From Chloroflexota bacterium (GTDB lineage Bacteria > Chloroflexota > Dehalococcoidia > Bin125): 64,000 bases of DNA. The first letter of the stretch is position 1. The number at the start of each line of letters is the position of its first letter. This document shows, piece after piece, positions 8,353-17,525 of the stretch. Both the position numbers and the translations under genes were made by a program. The stretch lies in contig JAPPNI010000007.1 in assembly GCA_028873865.1 (NCBI GenBank), positions 39,994 through 103,993 on the forward strand. The letters are read 5' to 3'. The notes beneath the pieces were generated by a model that saw only the letters and a program-made list of their open reading frames with translations, had not been told where the DNA came from and made no database searches.

Positions 8353-9210
8353 TCAGCCCGGACGCTCGGTCGTACGCTCCTCGATCGCGTAAAGCTCGTC
8401 CATCCCCGCCATCTGCTGGACCTCACGGTAGAGCGACATGATCTCGTCGACCTCACGGCCCGATGATCCACTCTCGGCCATGCTGCGGTAGGCATCACGC
8501 ATCGCGCCGTAGGCGGCCACCTGGCCGGTGAATGGATCGATCAGCACGTTGAAGCCGTGCTCGGCCAACATCGCCCGGTCGAGCCGGTCGGCCTGGCCCA
8601 TCAGCGAGAGCGGTCCGCCGAGCACCCGCCCCGCCTCCGCGATCTGATCAGCGCCGCTGGTGAAGAGCATCAGCACGTCCGCCCCCGCCTCGCGGTAGGC
8701 GGCGCAACGCTCCAGCGCGCGCTCGAACGACTCGTTCCGCACTGCGCCGGTGCGGGCGATGATGATGAAGTCGTCGTCCAGCCGAGCATCCACCGCCTCA
8801 CGCACCTTGTCGACCATCATCTCCATCGGCGCCAGGTGCTCGACGCCCTTGTGATGATGAGCCCGCTTGGGCGCGACCTGGTCCTCGATCTCAATCGCCG
8901 CCGCCCCCGCCGCCTCGATCTCCCGCACCGCCCGCGTCGTGTGAAGCGCATCGCCGAAACCAACGCCGCCGTCAACGATCAGAGGAACATCGGAACGAGC
9001 CGTGATCTGCCGGGTCAACCCGGCGACCTCAGTGATCGTCAGCAACGCCTCAGAGACCGAAAGCTGAAAGCCGAACCCCCCACCAGACAGATAAGCGGCC
9101 TCAAACCCAAGCGACTCAACCAATCGAGCCGAAAGCGGGTCAAGAGCAACAGGCGCCAGAATCGGCTGCCCGGATCGAACAAGCTCGGCGAAGTGTCTTC
9201 GGTTAGTCAT
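8353..9210 (-). CDS. Isocitrate lyase/PEP mutase superfamily protein
   Basis: About 285 residues with the phosphoenolpyruvate mutase/isocitrate lyase barrel. AYLSGGGFGF near 40 fits the first strand-loop, LIVDGGVGFGD near 77-87 replaces the usual D-x-D metal pair with D-G-G, and EIEDQVAPKR near 108-116 is the conserved acidic stretch. The next residues are AHHH where lyases have CGH, so the catalytic Cys is missing. A lyase mechanism is therefore doubtful; decarboxylase or hydrolase activity on an oxaloacetate-like acid is more likely. The ATG at 9210 is preferred; a TTG at 9240 would overlap the stop of the upstream gene by 4 bp. Confidence 0.75.
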   Translation of the reverse strand: MTNRRHFAELVRSGQPILAPVALDPLSARLVESLGFEAAYLSGGGFGFQLSVSEALLTITEVAGLTRQITARSDVPLIVDGGVGFGDALHTTRAVREIEAAGAAAIEIEDQVAPKRAHHHKGVEHLAPMEMMVDKVREAVDARLDDDFIIIARTGAVRNESFERALERCAAYREAGADVLMLFTSGADQIAEAGRVLGGPLSLMGQADRLDRAMLAEHGFNVLIDPFTGQVAAYGAMRDAYRSMAESGSSGREVDEIMSLYREVQQMAGMDELYAIEERTTERPG

Positions 9211-9236
9211 GGCAGGATGATAGGCGCGGCGATCAC

Positions 9237-11801
9237 TCAATCACACGGGCTTGGGGGGAATGTCCAGGTGAAGCGATTCTCGCTGTCGGGCCGGACGGTG
9301 AAGTAGGTGGTCGCTGCTGCCCGGTGAGCTTGTTGGCAGAGCCCACTGGCGCCCCACGCGGATCGAGTCGTCACGTAGTAGCGCCAGGAATTGTCCGCCA
9401 GATACTGAAAGCGACCACTCTCATCAGTCTGGAACGTCGTACAGAGTCCGCCCCCATCCGGGCAGACAATCAGATCGGTCCAGGCCAGCGGCTCGCCGTC
9501 CGGTGTCTGCGCTCGTCCGGATACGACGAGGTCACAGGCGTGCGGACCGATCTGCCAATGCAGTTCAGAGTCCCCTTCGGCGGAGACGGCTACATAGTCC
9601 TCGTCGGTCTGCGGCGGATCGCTCACTCGACGCAGCCATTGATGCTCCTGCTCGCTCGTCACTGAACAGGAGAGCAGTCCCTGGTCGGTTGGTCGCGAGA
9701 CGGAAACGGAGAGAATGTGGTTGCCGGGCAACGAGAGACGCGCTTCGAACCTGCCTTCGCCGTCAAGGATGGCGTTGGCGCTAGCGCCGCCGTTCCGGGG
9801 GGACAGACGAACTCTCCGGCCCTCGTACCACCCGGCCGGCTTCCCGGTCAACTGGCCACGCAAAGTGTGGCTGCAGAGCTGGATGCCTGCGGGAAGCTCG
9901 ACGACGGTCTCGACCGGCAGGTCCGTTGCCTCGATGAGAAGCGCATCGGCAAGGTTCGGGGTGACCCCAGCCTCCGCGAGGTAGGCGGAGCAGGATTGGG
10001 CAGAACCTCGGATCTTGAAGACGTACTTCCCCGGCAGAGGCACCCGACTCCGGTGGCTCGGAGCATCATCAACGAGGCTGCTTCGCCAATACGAACAGGT
10101 TTGGCCATCGGCCGTGCAACGCAGGAGTTCCAGGTCCGGTATCTCTTCGACTCCAGGCCCCGCCACCCGCAGATGAATCGCTCGATGGCAGAACTCGGCG
10201 GGGACGATGATATTCGGACCCTGGTCCCGCCGTCCGACAGCTTCAAGGATCTCTGGATTTCGATGAGCTGACAGTCGCCCATCGCTGCCGACGTGCGCGG
10301 AGCAACCAGCAACAGGTAAATTGACTTGCATTCGATAGCGGTGGTCCCGGGGCAGTTCGATGCGATAGGAGCCGTCGCCAAGCACTGTTCCATGCAGGGG
10401 GCCGCGAGAGTAGTCATCGAGGTACCAGCCCCTGATCCGCAGTACCGACGGCTCGGCCTCGCCCTCCCAGATCAGTTTGCCGGTCACGGTGGTGAACGCG
10501 CTGCGTCGTTCCCTGTTCGTCTGTCGAACAAACTCATCGGCGTCGACGCCAAAGGCGAGACGGAAGGAGTTCTTCCACGCGTCTTGCGATGGACTGGTTC
10601 GGTCCATCAGGCTCCAGAAGCGGAAGTAAGAATCTCGGGTCGATTCAGAGACCAACTTCGAAACGTAGACCCGGCCGAGAGTGTCGTCCTCGGGTGTGGA
10701 TGCTGGCGTCGTCGGTAATGTGATTCGGTTCGTGCCGAACTCATCGTTCGGTGAGTACCGGGGTCGCCTGCCGGCGAGTTCGCTGATCTGCGCTGTTGTT
10801 CCCAGAATCAGCCACCGGGGGACAGCATCGATAGCGTCACCCGCATACTCGTGTTGCAGGATTCTGAAGTAGTACTTCAGCAACTGCTGATACCCATAGC
10901 TGGGATCCGATGCGTCCCGTGATCGGCCCTGGCCGGTCCAGGCGGTGAGTGGGATCGAGAACCGATAACGGGCATCTCCCTGAGCGTCGATGGACCGTTC
11001 CGGCCAGCCTGTCTCCGGCGCACAGCAGGGAATGTACGGATCCCAGTGTCGGCTGCCCTGAATGAAGAAGGACACCCGAGTCTGGTCGATCGGCGCGTGG
11101 AACCGAGTGGCGAAGATCGACTCCACAGCACGAATGTCACGCTGAATGATCTGCAGGTTGCTGTCCGGGAGGTCGACAGGCGCCACGATCTCCGGGAGCA
11201 GGCCCGACGGTTGCAGCCAGTCGATTGAGCGAGACAGTCGGACCAGGACGCCGTCGCCGTAGCCGACGCGCGCTTCCCAGTCGGGCAAGCCCGGGATGGG
11301 CGCCCACAGTGAGAAGCTCTGACTCGACGCGTCCCACTTCCAGGCCGAAGACAGATGATCTTCGATGCCAGAAAGGGCTTCGGCGATTTCGATGCCGTCT
11401 CGACCGGTCCATGCGATCAGGCGGTCCCCGACCGGGGCTGCGACCTTGCGGGAGACGGGTTGTGCCGGACGCGTCCACTCGACGGGGCCCTGAGATTCGA
11501 CTCTGAACCAATAGCCGCGGCCAGGTGTCAGGGCCTCGAACTGGTCGAAGGCGAGATCACTGAACCGAGAGACCGAATGGCCATCGTCGCGGTGGATGAC
11601 CACGACCTGCGGAATCTGGTCAAACAGCCGATCGAGATGAGTTTCCTGTTCGACCCAGCCGATGAGATTCCAGCCGGGAAACAGGGTCGTGGTGACAGTC
11701 CCGCCTGATTCGGCCGCGAGCTCGTCTGCACGAACGGTGAGTAGGAGCACAACCAGCGCCAGTGCCGTGGACGTCGCGGCAACAGGGAAGTAGGTCTTCA
11801 C
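9237..11801 (-). CDS. Large secreted protein with degenerate peptidase-like core and repeated beta domains
   Basis: 854 residues starting with a signal peptide (MKTYFPVAATSTALALVVLLLT). FPGWNLIGWVE and later WTRPAQPV to LIAWTG suggest two related N-terminal beta modules. Around residue 300-340 the stretch LQHEYAGDA...VPRWLILGTTAQ resembles the helix-turn of MA-type metallopeptidases, but the HExxH motif reads HEYAG, so zinc catalysis is unlikely. From about residue 440 to the end there are four Cys-containing beta-sandwich modules of the kind G-x-L...DGSYRIELP, like carboxypeptidase-regulatory or transthyretin folds. No membrane anchor or sorting signal is seen after the signal peptide. The role may be surface binding (inference). 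The start is a GTG. Confidence 0.65.
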   Translation of the reverse strand: MKTYFPVAATSTALALVVLLLTVRADELAAESGGTVTTTLFPGWNLIGWVEQETHLDRLFDQIPQVVVIHRDDGHSVSRFSDLAFDQFEALTPGRGYWFRVESQGPVEWTRPAQPVSRKVAAPVGDRLIAWTGRDGIEIAEALSGIEDHLSSAWKWDASSQSFSLWAPIPGLPDWEARVGYGDGVLVRLSRSIDWLQPSGLLPEIVAPVDLPDSNLQIIQRDIRAVESIFATRFHAPIDQTRVSFFIQGSRHWDPYIPCCAPETGWPERSIDAQGDARYRFSIPLTAWTGQGRSRDASDPSYGYQQLLKYYFRILQHEYAGDAIDAVPRWLILGTTAQISELAGRRPRYSPNDEFGTNRITLPTTPASTPEDDTLGRVYVSKLVSESTRDSYFRFWSLMDRTSPSQDAWKNSFRLAFGVDADEFVRQTNRERRSAFTTVTGKLIWEGEAEPSVLRIRGWYLDDYSRGPLHGTVLGDGSYRIELPRDHRYRMQVNLPVAGCSAHVGSDGRLSAHRNPEILEAVGRRDQGPNIIVPAEFCHRAIHLRVAGPGVEEIPDLELLRCTADGQTCSYWRSSLVDDAPSHRSRVPLPGKYVFKIRGSAQSCSAYLAEAGVTPNLADALLIEATDLPVETVVELPAGIQLCSHTLRGQLTGKPAGWYEGRRVRLSPRNGGASANAILDGEGRFEARLSLPGNHILSVSVSRPTDQGLLSCSVTSEQEHQWLRRVSDPPQTDEDYVAVSAEGDSELHWQIGPHACDLVVSGRAQTPDGEPLAWTDLIVCPDGGGLCTTFQTDESGRFQYLADNSWRYYVTTRSAWGASGLCQQAHRAAATTYFTVRPDSENRFTWTFPPSPCD

Positions 11802-11831
11802 TCGGCGGCCAACAGTCCACGCCCGGGTCGG

Positions 11832-13046
11832 CTATTCATCAATCGACGCGATACCACCCTTGACCAACTGATCGATCTCTTCGGGTGAACGACCGATGAG
11901 TTGGAGGGCTTCGCGGGTGTGCTCGCCGATGGCGGCGGCTCCTCGCTTGAGGTGGATGGGAGTTCGGGAGAGGTGGACGGGGGAGCCGGAGACCTTGATC
12001 GTCTTCTGGCCCTTTTGCTGACTTGTGGCTACTGGGAGTTCGGCGATCATGCCTCGGGCCTGGATATGCGGGTCGTTGATGATTTCGGGGAGGGTGTTCA
12101 TCGGGGCGGCGATGCAGACGCCTTCGAGCTCGGCCTCCCACTCGGCCGTGGTGCGCTTCTTGAAGGCTTCGTTGAGGATTGGTTCGAGGTCGGCGTGGTG
12201 ATCGGTCCGGTCGGGATTGGTCTGGAAACGTTCGTCGTGGAGCAAGTCGTCGCGTTCGATCTTTGCGCAGAAGAGCTGCCAGTCCTTGACTCCGGCGATG
12301 ACCATCCAGCCGTCGAGGGTCGGGAAGGCCTGGAACGGCGTGACCAGCGGGTGTCGGGTACCGATCGGGCCGGGGACTTCGTCGGTGTTGGCTGCGCGGA
12401 CGACAGCGTTCTCGAGCAGGGCGACCTGGGCGTCGAGCATGGCGACATCGACGTGCTGGCCCAGACCTGACGACACGCGCTCGTGCATGGCGGCGAGCAC
12501 GCCGATGGCCGTGTACATCCCGCCGGCCATGTCGCCGATGCTGTAGCCGGGACGCGCGGGCGGGCCACCCGGGTGGCCGGTGATGCTCATCACGCCACCC
12601 ATGCCCTGGACGATCACGTCAACGGCGGGGCGATGTTGGTAGGGCCCGGTGTGGCCGAAGCCGGAGGTGGAGGCGTAGATCAGGCGCGGATTGACTGCGG
12701 CGAGGTCTTGGTAGCCGAGGCCCAATCGCGCCATCGCGCCGGGGCGGAAGTTCTCGGTGAGGACGTCGATGCCACCGACTGCGGGATCGATCAGGTCCTT
12801 GATGATCTTCACGGCTTCCGGATGCTTGAGGTCGAGGGTGACCGACTTCTTGCCCCGGTTGACGCTGAAGAAGTAAGTGGAGACGCCGTGGACGTACGGC
12901 CCGGCGCCGCGGTGGCGTTCGTTGGTCTCGACATGTTCGACCTTGTACACGTCGGCGCCGAGGTCCGTGAGGATCATCGAGCCGTAAGGTCCGGCCAGCG
13001 CCCAGGTGAAGTCGAGGATACGGAGGCCTTCTAGCGGTCCGGGCAT
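11832..13046 (-). CDS. Family III CoA-transferase (CaiB/BaiF)
   Basis: 404 residues, the usual size for this family, which moves CoA between acyl-CoA and free acids through an aspartyl anhydride. PLEGLRILDFTWALAGP opens the protein, GADVYKVE and NRGKKSVTLDLK follow, ENFRPG lies near 98, and the catalytic Asp is D172 in SIGDMAGG. The substrate is not predictable; the family includes formyl-CoA, carnitine and benzylsuccinate transferases. It lies immediately downstream of the carboxymuconolactone-decarboxylase-family gene with 8 bp between them, so the two probably form one transcript for aromatic or other acid breakdown. Confidence 0.9.
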   Translation of the reverse strand: MPGPLEGLRILDFTWALAGPYGSMILTDLGADVYKVEHVETNERHRGAGPYVHGVSTYFFSVNRGKKSVTLDLKHPEAVKIIKDLIDPAVGGIDVLTENFRPGAMARLGLGYQDLAAVNPRLIYASTSGFGHTGPYQHRPAVDVIVQGMGGVMSITGHPGGPPARPGYSIGDMAGGMYTAIGVLAAMHERVSSGLGQHVDVAMLDAQVALLENAVVRAANTDEVPGPIGTRHPLVTPFQAFPTLDGWMVIAGVKDWQLFCAKIERDDLLHDERFQTNPDRTDHHADLEPILNEAFKKRTTAEWEAELEGVCIAAPMNTLPEIINDPHIQARGMIAELPVATSQQKGQKTIKVSGSPVHLSRTPIHLKRGAAAIGEHTREALQLIGRSPEEIDQLVKGGIASIDE

Positions 13047-13054
13047 ATGTCTGC

Positions 13055-13615
13055 CTACTCGAGTTCGAGGCCCGGCGTACCGGGTTCGAGTTGGACGCCG
13101 AGCGTGTTCAGCGCCATCGAGACGAGGTTGTACTGGCCGGCGGCGAAGACGACGTCCATCATCTGTTTCGTGTCGTACCGCTGGGCGAGCGCGTTCCAGG
13201 TCTCTTCGCTGAGGAAGGCGTCGGCGTGGAGTTCGTCGGCGGCTCTGAGCAACGCGGCTTCGTGAGCGGTCCAGCCCTCGTGGTCGTGACCGTCCTTGAC
13301 CCGCTCGACCTCCTCCAGGGAGAGGCCGGCCTGTTGACCGATGCGGCGGTGCTGGCCGAACTCGTAACCCGACCGGCAGTTCCAGCCCATGCGCAGGATG
13401 ATCAGTTCTCGCTCGCGCTCGGGCAGGGATGAACCGGCGAGGACGTGTCGGGCGAAACGCCCCCAGGCAGATGAGAGTTCCGGGTAGTGGGCGAGAGTTC
13501 GGGTGATGTTGAGCACCGGCCCGCCGCGCGCCTCAGCGCGCTCGAGTTGAGCCTTCGATTCACCTTCGGCGGTGTCAACGGTGAGCGGTTGCAGGCGTGG
13601 TTGGGAAAGGCGCAT
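13055..13615 (-). CDS. Carboxymuconolactone decarboxylase-family protein
   Basis: 186 residues of all-helical AhpD/CMD type. ERERELIILRMGWNCRSGYEFGQH at 67-89 is the family core; the Cys is C80 and the third position after it is Gly rather than Cys, so a CxxC redox pair is absent. Many CMD paralogues have this R-S-x-YE-x-x-Q-H form. It could act on a lactone or peroxide; the sequence does not show which. It is the first gene of a short unit with the CoA-transferase, and the spacer upstream carries decamer repeats. Confidence 0.8.
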   Translation of the reverse strand: MRLSQPRLQPLTVDTAEGESKAQLERAEARGGPVLNITRTLAHYPELSSAWGRFARHVLAGSSLPERERELIILRMGWNCRSGYEFGQHRRIGQQAGLSLEEVERVKDGHDHEGWTAHEAALLRAADELHADAFLSEETWNALAQRYDTKQMMDVVFAAGQYNLVSMALNTLGVQLEPGTPGLELE

Positions 13616-13676
13616 CTGGACTCCTTCGCTGGTGGGTCAGGATAGGACGGCCAGAGCACTCCAGCGGATGCACGGC

Positions 13677-13716
13677 GTTCGGGCCTGTTCGGGCTTGTTC
13701 GGTCTTGTTCGGGGCC
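13677..13716. repeat. Decamer tandem repeat, block 1 (four units)
   Basis: Four adjacent 10-bp units begin at 13677, 13687, 13697 and 13707, each starting GTTCGG and varying in the last four bases. It lies 62 bp upstream of the CMD-family gene start. Confidence 0.85.
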
Positions 13717-14000
13717 ACTCAGCTCGGTCCACCTCCGATCGAACAGGGAACGGCCGTAAACGCGGCGGCGGCAGCCAACTCTCTGACAATTTTTCTCAGA
13801 CCGGCCGTGGCGCCACGATCTCCGGTGTTTTGCAGGCGATCGTGCGTCTGGGAGTGGTCAGTTTTGGTTAATTTCGGGGTGGTTTTGTCGGCTTGAGACG
13901 AGAATCGATGGGTGTCGGGAGGCGCGAGCGCGGTTGCCGGCGCCGGCGTGTCGGGGGCTCGGTGAGATTCCTCGTGCCGGCTTCTGGCAGCCTCGCGCCT

Positions 14001-14050
14001 GTTCGGACCTGTTCGGTTCTGTTCGGTTCTGTTCGGTTCTGTTCGAAGAG
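14001..14050. repeat. Decamer tandem repeat, block 2 (five units)
   Basis: Five adjacent 10-bp units start at 14001 and every 10 bases after. The second to fourth are identical (GTTCGGTTCT), the first is GTTCGGACCT, and the last decays to GTTCGAAGAG. Same motif, period and orientation as block 1, 284 bp away. Confidence 0.9.
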
Positions 14051-14252
14051 GGCGGGTGACGTGTTTGAGTGTTGCATCGCTGCTGGGTGGTTGGGCCGCT
14101 AGGGCGCTGGGCCGCTGCGCTGTTGCGCGAACCGGTCGCAGAAGGAGAACCGGGCTGAGCCATCCTATCCGTACAGTTGTGCGATTGCAAGACGGAGATC
14201 GTGTAGAGGAGTACAGCCGCAGTGCGTCAGATCGGACCGAGGTGCGGGACGG

Positions 14253-15368
14253 CTAGAGGACGGATCCGATCCGCTCCAGAAGCGTGTCGAGTTGATCGTC
14301 GCGGGGGACTGAGATGCGGAGGTGGTTCGTCAGGAGTGGATCGCTGTAGGTGCGGGCGAACACGCCGACTGCCGCCAGTCGGTCGTGAACCTGCAGACCG
14401 GCGCCGATGCCCGGATCCACCCCGACCAGGATGTAGTTGGAATGCGAGGGCAACGGCGAGAGGCCTTCGATATCGAGCAAGGCGCGGTAGAGCTGGTCTC
14501 GCGTGCTACGGATGGATTCAATCTGCGTCGCAATCTCGTCGGCGCACTCGACCGCCGCGATGCCGGCGACTTCGGCTGTCTGATTGACGTTGTACGGCTG
14601 CTTGATCTTGATCAAGTTCGCGACGAAATCCGGGTGAGCCAACGCATAGCCAAGTCGCAGTCCGGCGATTCCGGCCCATTTGCTGAAGGTCCGCATGATG
14701 ACGAGACGAGGGAACTCCCCCAGCAGGTCCTGCGCCGAGGCTTCCATCCCTGCGAACTCGATGTAGGCCTCGTCCAACATCACCGTCGCGCCACGACCCA
14801 GCATCTCGCAGAGCAATTCCCTCGGGACAAGATCGCCGCTGGGATTATTGGGCGAGGTGAGTACGACGATGGCCGCGGGGCCAGACTCCTCGACGGCTGC
14901 CATGAGTGCGTCGCCGTTCAACGCGAATCGATCGTCTCTGGGCACTTCGATCAGGTTGAGTTCATTGACGTCGGCGAGGAACGGATACATGCCGAACGAC
15001 GGCGGACAGGTGATGATCGAGTCACCGGGCTGCAGCAGAGCCCGGAGCGTGAGGTCGAGCAGTTCGTCGGCGCCAGCGCCGGCGACGATCATTGATGGAT
15101 CGAGGCCGGTGTATCGCGACAGTGCCGCTCGCAGCTCAGTCTGATTCGGGTCGGGGTAGATCGAGCCGAAGTGCGGATCGGCCAGCGCCTCGGACAGCGT
15201 CTTCCGGACCTTCGGGTGCATCCCATAGGGATTCTCGTTGGCGTCGAGCTTGAGACAGTCTTCGGGGTCGAGACCTGACTGTGCGGCGCGTTCGGCCAGC
15301 GGCACGACGGGTGCGTAACCGGGGAGTCGGGCGAGATGTGAGCGGATCCGCGGCGGCTCCGAGGTCAT
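14253..15368 (-). CDS. hisC: Histidinol-phosphate aminotransferase
   Basis: PLP-dependent transaminase that makes histidinol phosphate. 371 residues, usual for HisC. LDANENPYG at 41-49 is the substrate-recognition motif, TSPNNPSGD at 171 binds the cofactor ring, and TFSKWAGIAGLRLGYA carries the Schiff-base lysine K230. Its ATG overlaps the hisD stop by 4 bp, so it is translationally coupled. Related aminotransferases could look similar, but the hisD neighbour makes HisC the best call. Confidence 0.94.
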   Translation of the reverse strand: MTSEPPRIRSHLARLPGYAPVVPLAERAAQSGLDPEDCLKLDANENPYGMHPKVRKTLSEALADPHFGSIYPDPNQTELRAALSRYTGLDPSMIVAGAGADELLDLTLRALLQPGDSIITCPPSFGMYPFLADVNELNLIEVPRDDRFALNGDALMAAVEESGPAAIVVLTSPNNPSGDLVPRELLCEMLGRGATVMLDEAYIEFAGMEASAQDLLGEFPRLVIMRTFSKWAGIAGLRLGYALAHPDFVANLIKIKQPYNVNQTAEVAGIAAVECADEIATQIESIRSTRDQLYRALLDIEGLSPLPSHSNYILVGVDPGIGAGLQVHDRLAAVGVFARTYSDPLLTNHLRISVPRDDQLDTLLERIGSVL

Positions 15369-16726
15369 CGGTCTCGCCGTCGGCGCTCGAGTGAGCGGGC
15401 GTGGGCGTCGAGCTGTTCGGCGCGGGCGATCAACTCGGCGTCGGCGGAGACTTCGTCGAGCAGCTCGTCGGCGACCTGAACGACGGTCGTGATCTTCATG
15501 AACTCGCCTACGTTGAGCGCCGAGGCGAAGCGGGCCGAGCCTCCGGTCGGCATCACGTGCGATGGTCCGGCGACATAGTCGCCCAGCGCTTCGGGCGAAG
15601 CCTCCCCGACAAACAACCCGCCGGCGTTGCGCACGTCGCCGATACGCTGATCCGCGTTCTTAACGACCAGAGCCAGGTGCTCGGGTGCGTATTCGTTGGC
15701 AATGGCCAGCGCGTCGTCGAGCTTAGGTACGTAGGCAAGACCACCACGATTTCGCAAGGCGTTGAGCGCGATATCTCGTCGCGGCAAGTCAGCGGTCTGT
15801 TCCAGCAACTGTGAGACGACCGAATTGGCAAGCTTCTCACTGGTAGAAATCAGAATCGGCGCAGCGAAGTCATCGTGTTCGGCCTGGGCGAGGAGATCGG
15901 CGGCCACGAGCTCAGGGTTGGCAGTGTCGTCGGCAACGATGAGGGTCTCGGTGGGACCGTAGATCGCATCGATCCCGACCGCTCCATAGAGACGTCGCTT
16001 GGCGGCGGTGACGAACCGGTTGCCGGGACCGAAGATCTTGTCAACCGCGACGATCGATTCCGTACCGTACGCGAGGGCGGCGATCGCCTGCGCGCCCCCG
16101 ACCTTGTAGACCGTGTTGACGCCGGCGATTTCGGCCGCGACCAGTTTCAGCGCGTTGACTTTGGCGGTTCCGTCCTCAGCCGGGACGGCAGGCGAGGCGA
16201 TGACGACCTCAGGCACACCGGCGACCTGTGCCGGGATCGCGGTGTGGAGGACTGTCGACGGATAGACGGCGGCCGTGCCCGGCACGTACAGCCCGACTCG
16301 GGCCAGCGGACGAACGAGTTGGCCAAGTCCACCTGAGGAGAAGGACCTGGCTGCGTGCGTGAGTTGCAACTCGTGGTAGCGGCGAACGCGATCGGCGGCA
16401 TGTTGCAGCGCAGCGACGAGCTCGGCGGAGACCTCGCGGCGCGCCTCAGCGAATTCCTCCTCCGTCACAACCAGGGAGTCGGGCGCTGCGCCATCGAGCG
16501 CGACGGCAATCCGTCGGATGGCAGAGTCTCCACCGGTGTGGACCCGTTCGATGATCCGACGGACTGCTTCCTCGAATTCGGGTTCGTCGTCGAAGAGGCG
16601 CCGGAGGATCCGGCGCTCCACCTCGCTCAGTTCGTCGTCATCGGGGCGACGACGCGAGAACAGCTGGTCCCTTGCTGCCTCGGCGCCGCGCCAGATCGGG
16701 ATGTCGATGTCGGTCCCGCTGACCAT
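15365..16726 (-). CDS. hisD: Histidinol dehydrogenase
   Basis: Oxidises histidinol to histidine in two NAD-dependent steps with a zinc ion. The 453 residues are about 20 more than typical; the extra part is a charged N-terminal stretch. Motifs are VGLYVPGTAAVYPSTVLH, KVGGAQAIAALAYGTESI, KIFGPGNRFVTAAKR, LAQAEHDDFA (zinc and catalytic residues), and YAPEHLAL. The ATG shares one base with the stop of the upstream phospholipase C-like gene (TGATG). hisC follows with a 4-bp overlap, so the three genes form one translation-coupled unit. Confidence 0.96.
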   Translation of the reverse strand: MVSGTDIDIPIWRGAEAARDQLFSRRRPDDDELSEVERRILRRLFDDEPEFEEAVRRIIERVHTGGDSAIRRIAVALDGAAPDSLVVTEEEFAEARREVSAELVAALQHAADRVRRYHELQLTHAARSFSSGGLGQLVRPLARVGLYVPGTAAVYPSTVLHTAIPAQVAGVPEVVIASPAVPAEDGTAKVNALKLVAAEIAGVNTVYKVGGAQAIAALAYGTESIVAVDKIFGPGNRFVTAAKRRLYGAVGIDAIYGPTETLIVADDTANPELVAADLLAQAEHDDFAAPILISTSEKLANSVVSQLLEQTADLPRRDIALNALRNRGGLAYVPKLDDALAIANEYAPEHLALVVKNADQRIGDVRNAGGLFVGEASPEALGDYVAGPSHVMPTGGSARFASALNVGEFMKITTVVQVADELLDEVSADAELIARAEQLDAHARSLERRRRDR

Positions 16727-17490
16727 CAGGCGGCGCCTAGCCAGTCTCGGAGGACGGTCGCTGTGCGCGCCGCGGTTGACTCGAAGAAGCCGTCCAGCGC
16801 GCTTTGCTCGACGTGGCTGAGTGTCTCGTCAAGCAGTTCGGGGATGTTCTCCATGAACTCGCGCAGTCCCGACTCGCTCTCGATGCCGGCGCTCTTGAGA
16901 TGCCGCGAGGCGATGAAGGAGAAACGCTCCCAATCAGGCGGATGCTCGGTCATGGCGGCGGTCGTGTCGCGCCACTGTTCGAGGAGGGGTCGATCGACGA
17001 ATCCCGCGTCGATCTCGATGGCGGAGCCGAACAGCGCGTGCCGAATCTGCCGCATCTGCTCACCCGACTCACGTTCTCGCCGATCGAGCTCGTACTGGAG
17101 AACCCTGTCCAGGAGGTTGGCGTGCGAGTTGCCGCCGAGCACGGAGCGCGAGCCGAAGAAGGGACGGTAAATCTGCAGAACGTACTCCTGGTCCATGATG
17201 ACGTGGGTCAGGTAGCCGGCAACCCATGCGATCGTCTCGGCGGTCAGGTTGGACGGGTCACGGAACATCCGGTGAGAACTGAAGAAGTTCTCGACGCAGT
17301 CCTGATGGCCGTCGTTGTAGATGTCGAAAAAATGGGTGCGCTCCCGATCCCAACGTGTGAGGACGCGGATATCGGGCGTCGTCGCGCCGAGCAGATAGTC
17401 ACCGTTGAGTTCGTCGAACGACACGCTGTCGCCGCCGATCTGTCCGCCGGCGCGAACAGCGGCAATCATGTGGGTGACCAGGGGAGGCAT
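16726..17490 (-). CDS. Zinc-dependent phospholipase C-like protein
   Basis: 254 residues with the zinc-dependent phospholipase C/nuclease-like pattern: PPLVTHMIAA at the N-terminus, GATTPDIRVLTRWDRERTHFFD near 35-56, and WVAGYLTHVIMDQEY near 88-103. These supply spaced His and Asp for zinc. No signal peptide is visible, so it may be cytoplasmic and act on something other than lipid. It heads the transcript that continues into hisD and hisC, an unexpected pairing that probably reflects operon drift rather than a histidine role. Confidence 0.75.
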   Translation of the reverse strand: MPPLVTHMIAAVRAGGQIGGDSVSFDELNGDYLLGATTPDIRVLTRWDRERTHFFDIYNDGHQDCVENFFSSHRMFRDPSNLTAETIAWVAGYLTHVIMDQEYVLQIYRPFFGSRSVLGGNSHANLLDRVLQYELDRRERESGEQMRQIRHALFGSAIEIDAGFVDRPLLEQWRDTTAAMTEHPPDWERFSFIASRHLKSAGIESESGLREFMENIPELLDETLSHVEQSALDGFFESTAARTATVLRDWLGAA

Positions 17491-17525
17491 GATCGGAGTG
17501 TATCTCTCCTGCGTATTCTTGAAGT

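Larger units (their letters stand above)
13616..14252. other. 637-bp spacer without a supported gene
   Basis: Between the CMD-family gene and hisC, both on the minus strand, no reading frame looks coding: those present are low-complexity translations of decamer repeats. The spacer holds the two repeat blocks listed separately, and a short AT-rich stretch around 13785-13800 with a weak TCTGA/TCAGA dyad. It must contain the promoter of the CMD/CoA-transferase unit, but no clear -35/-10 pair was found. Confidence 0.6.

Noticed and set aside
7386..8441. 351-residue plus-strand frame across hisB and the ferritin-like gene
   Set aside because: It runs antisense to hisB and out of frame with the ferritin-like gene; both of those have clear family motifs.
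13677..14050. Possible CRISPR array
   Set aside because: Units are 10 bp with no spacers, far below CRISPR repeat size, and no cas genes are near.
13858..14190. Minus-strand frame rich in N-R-T-E-P and E-Q-N-R
   Set aside because: It is a translation of the decamer repeat and has no other coding evidence.
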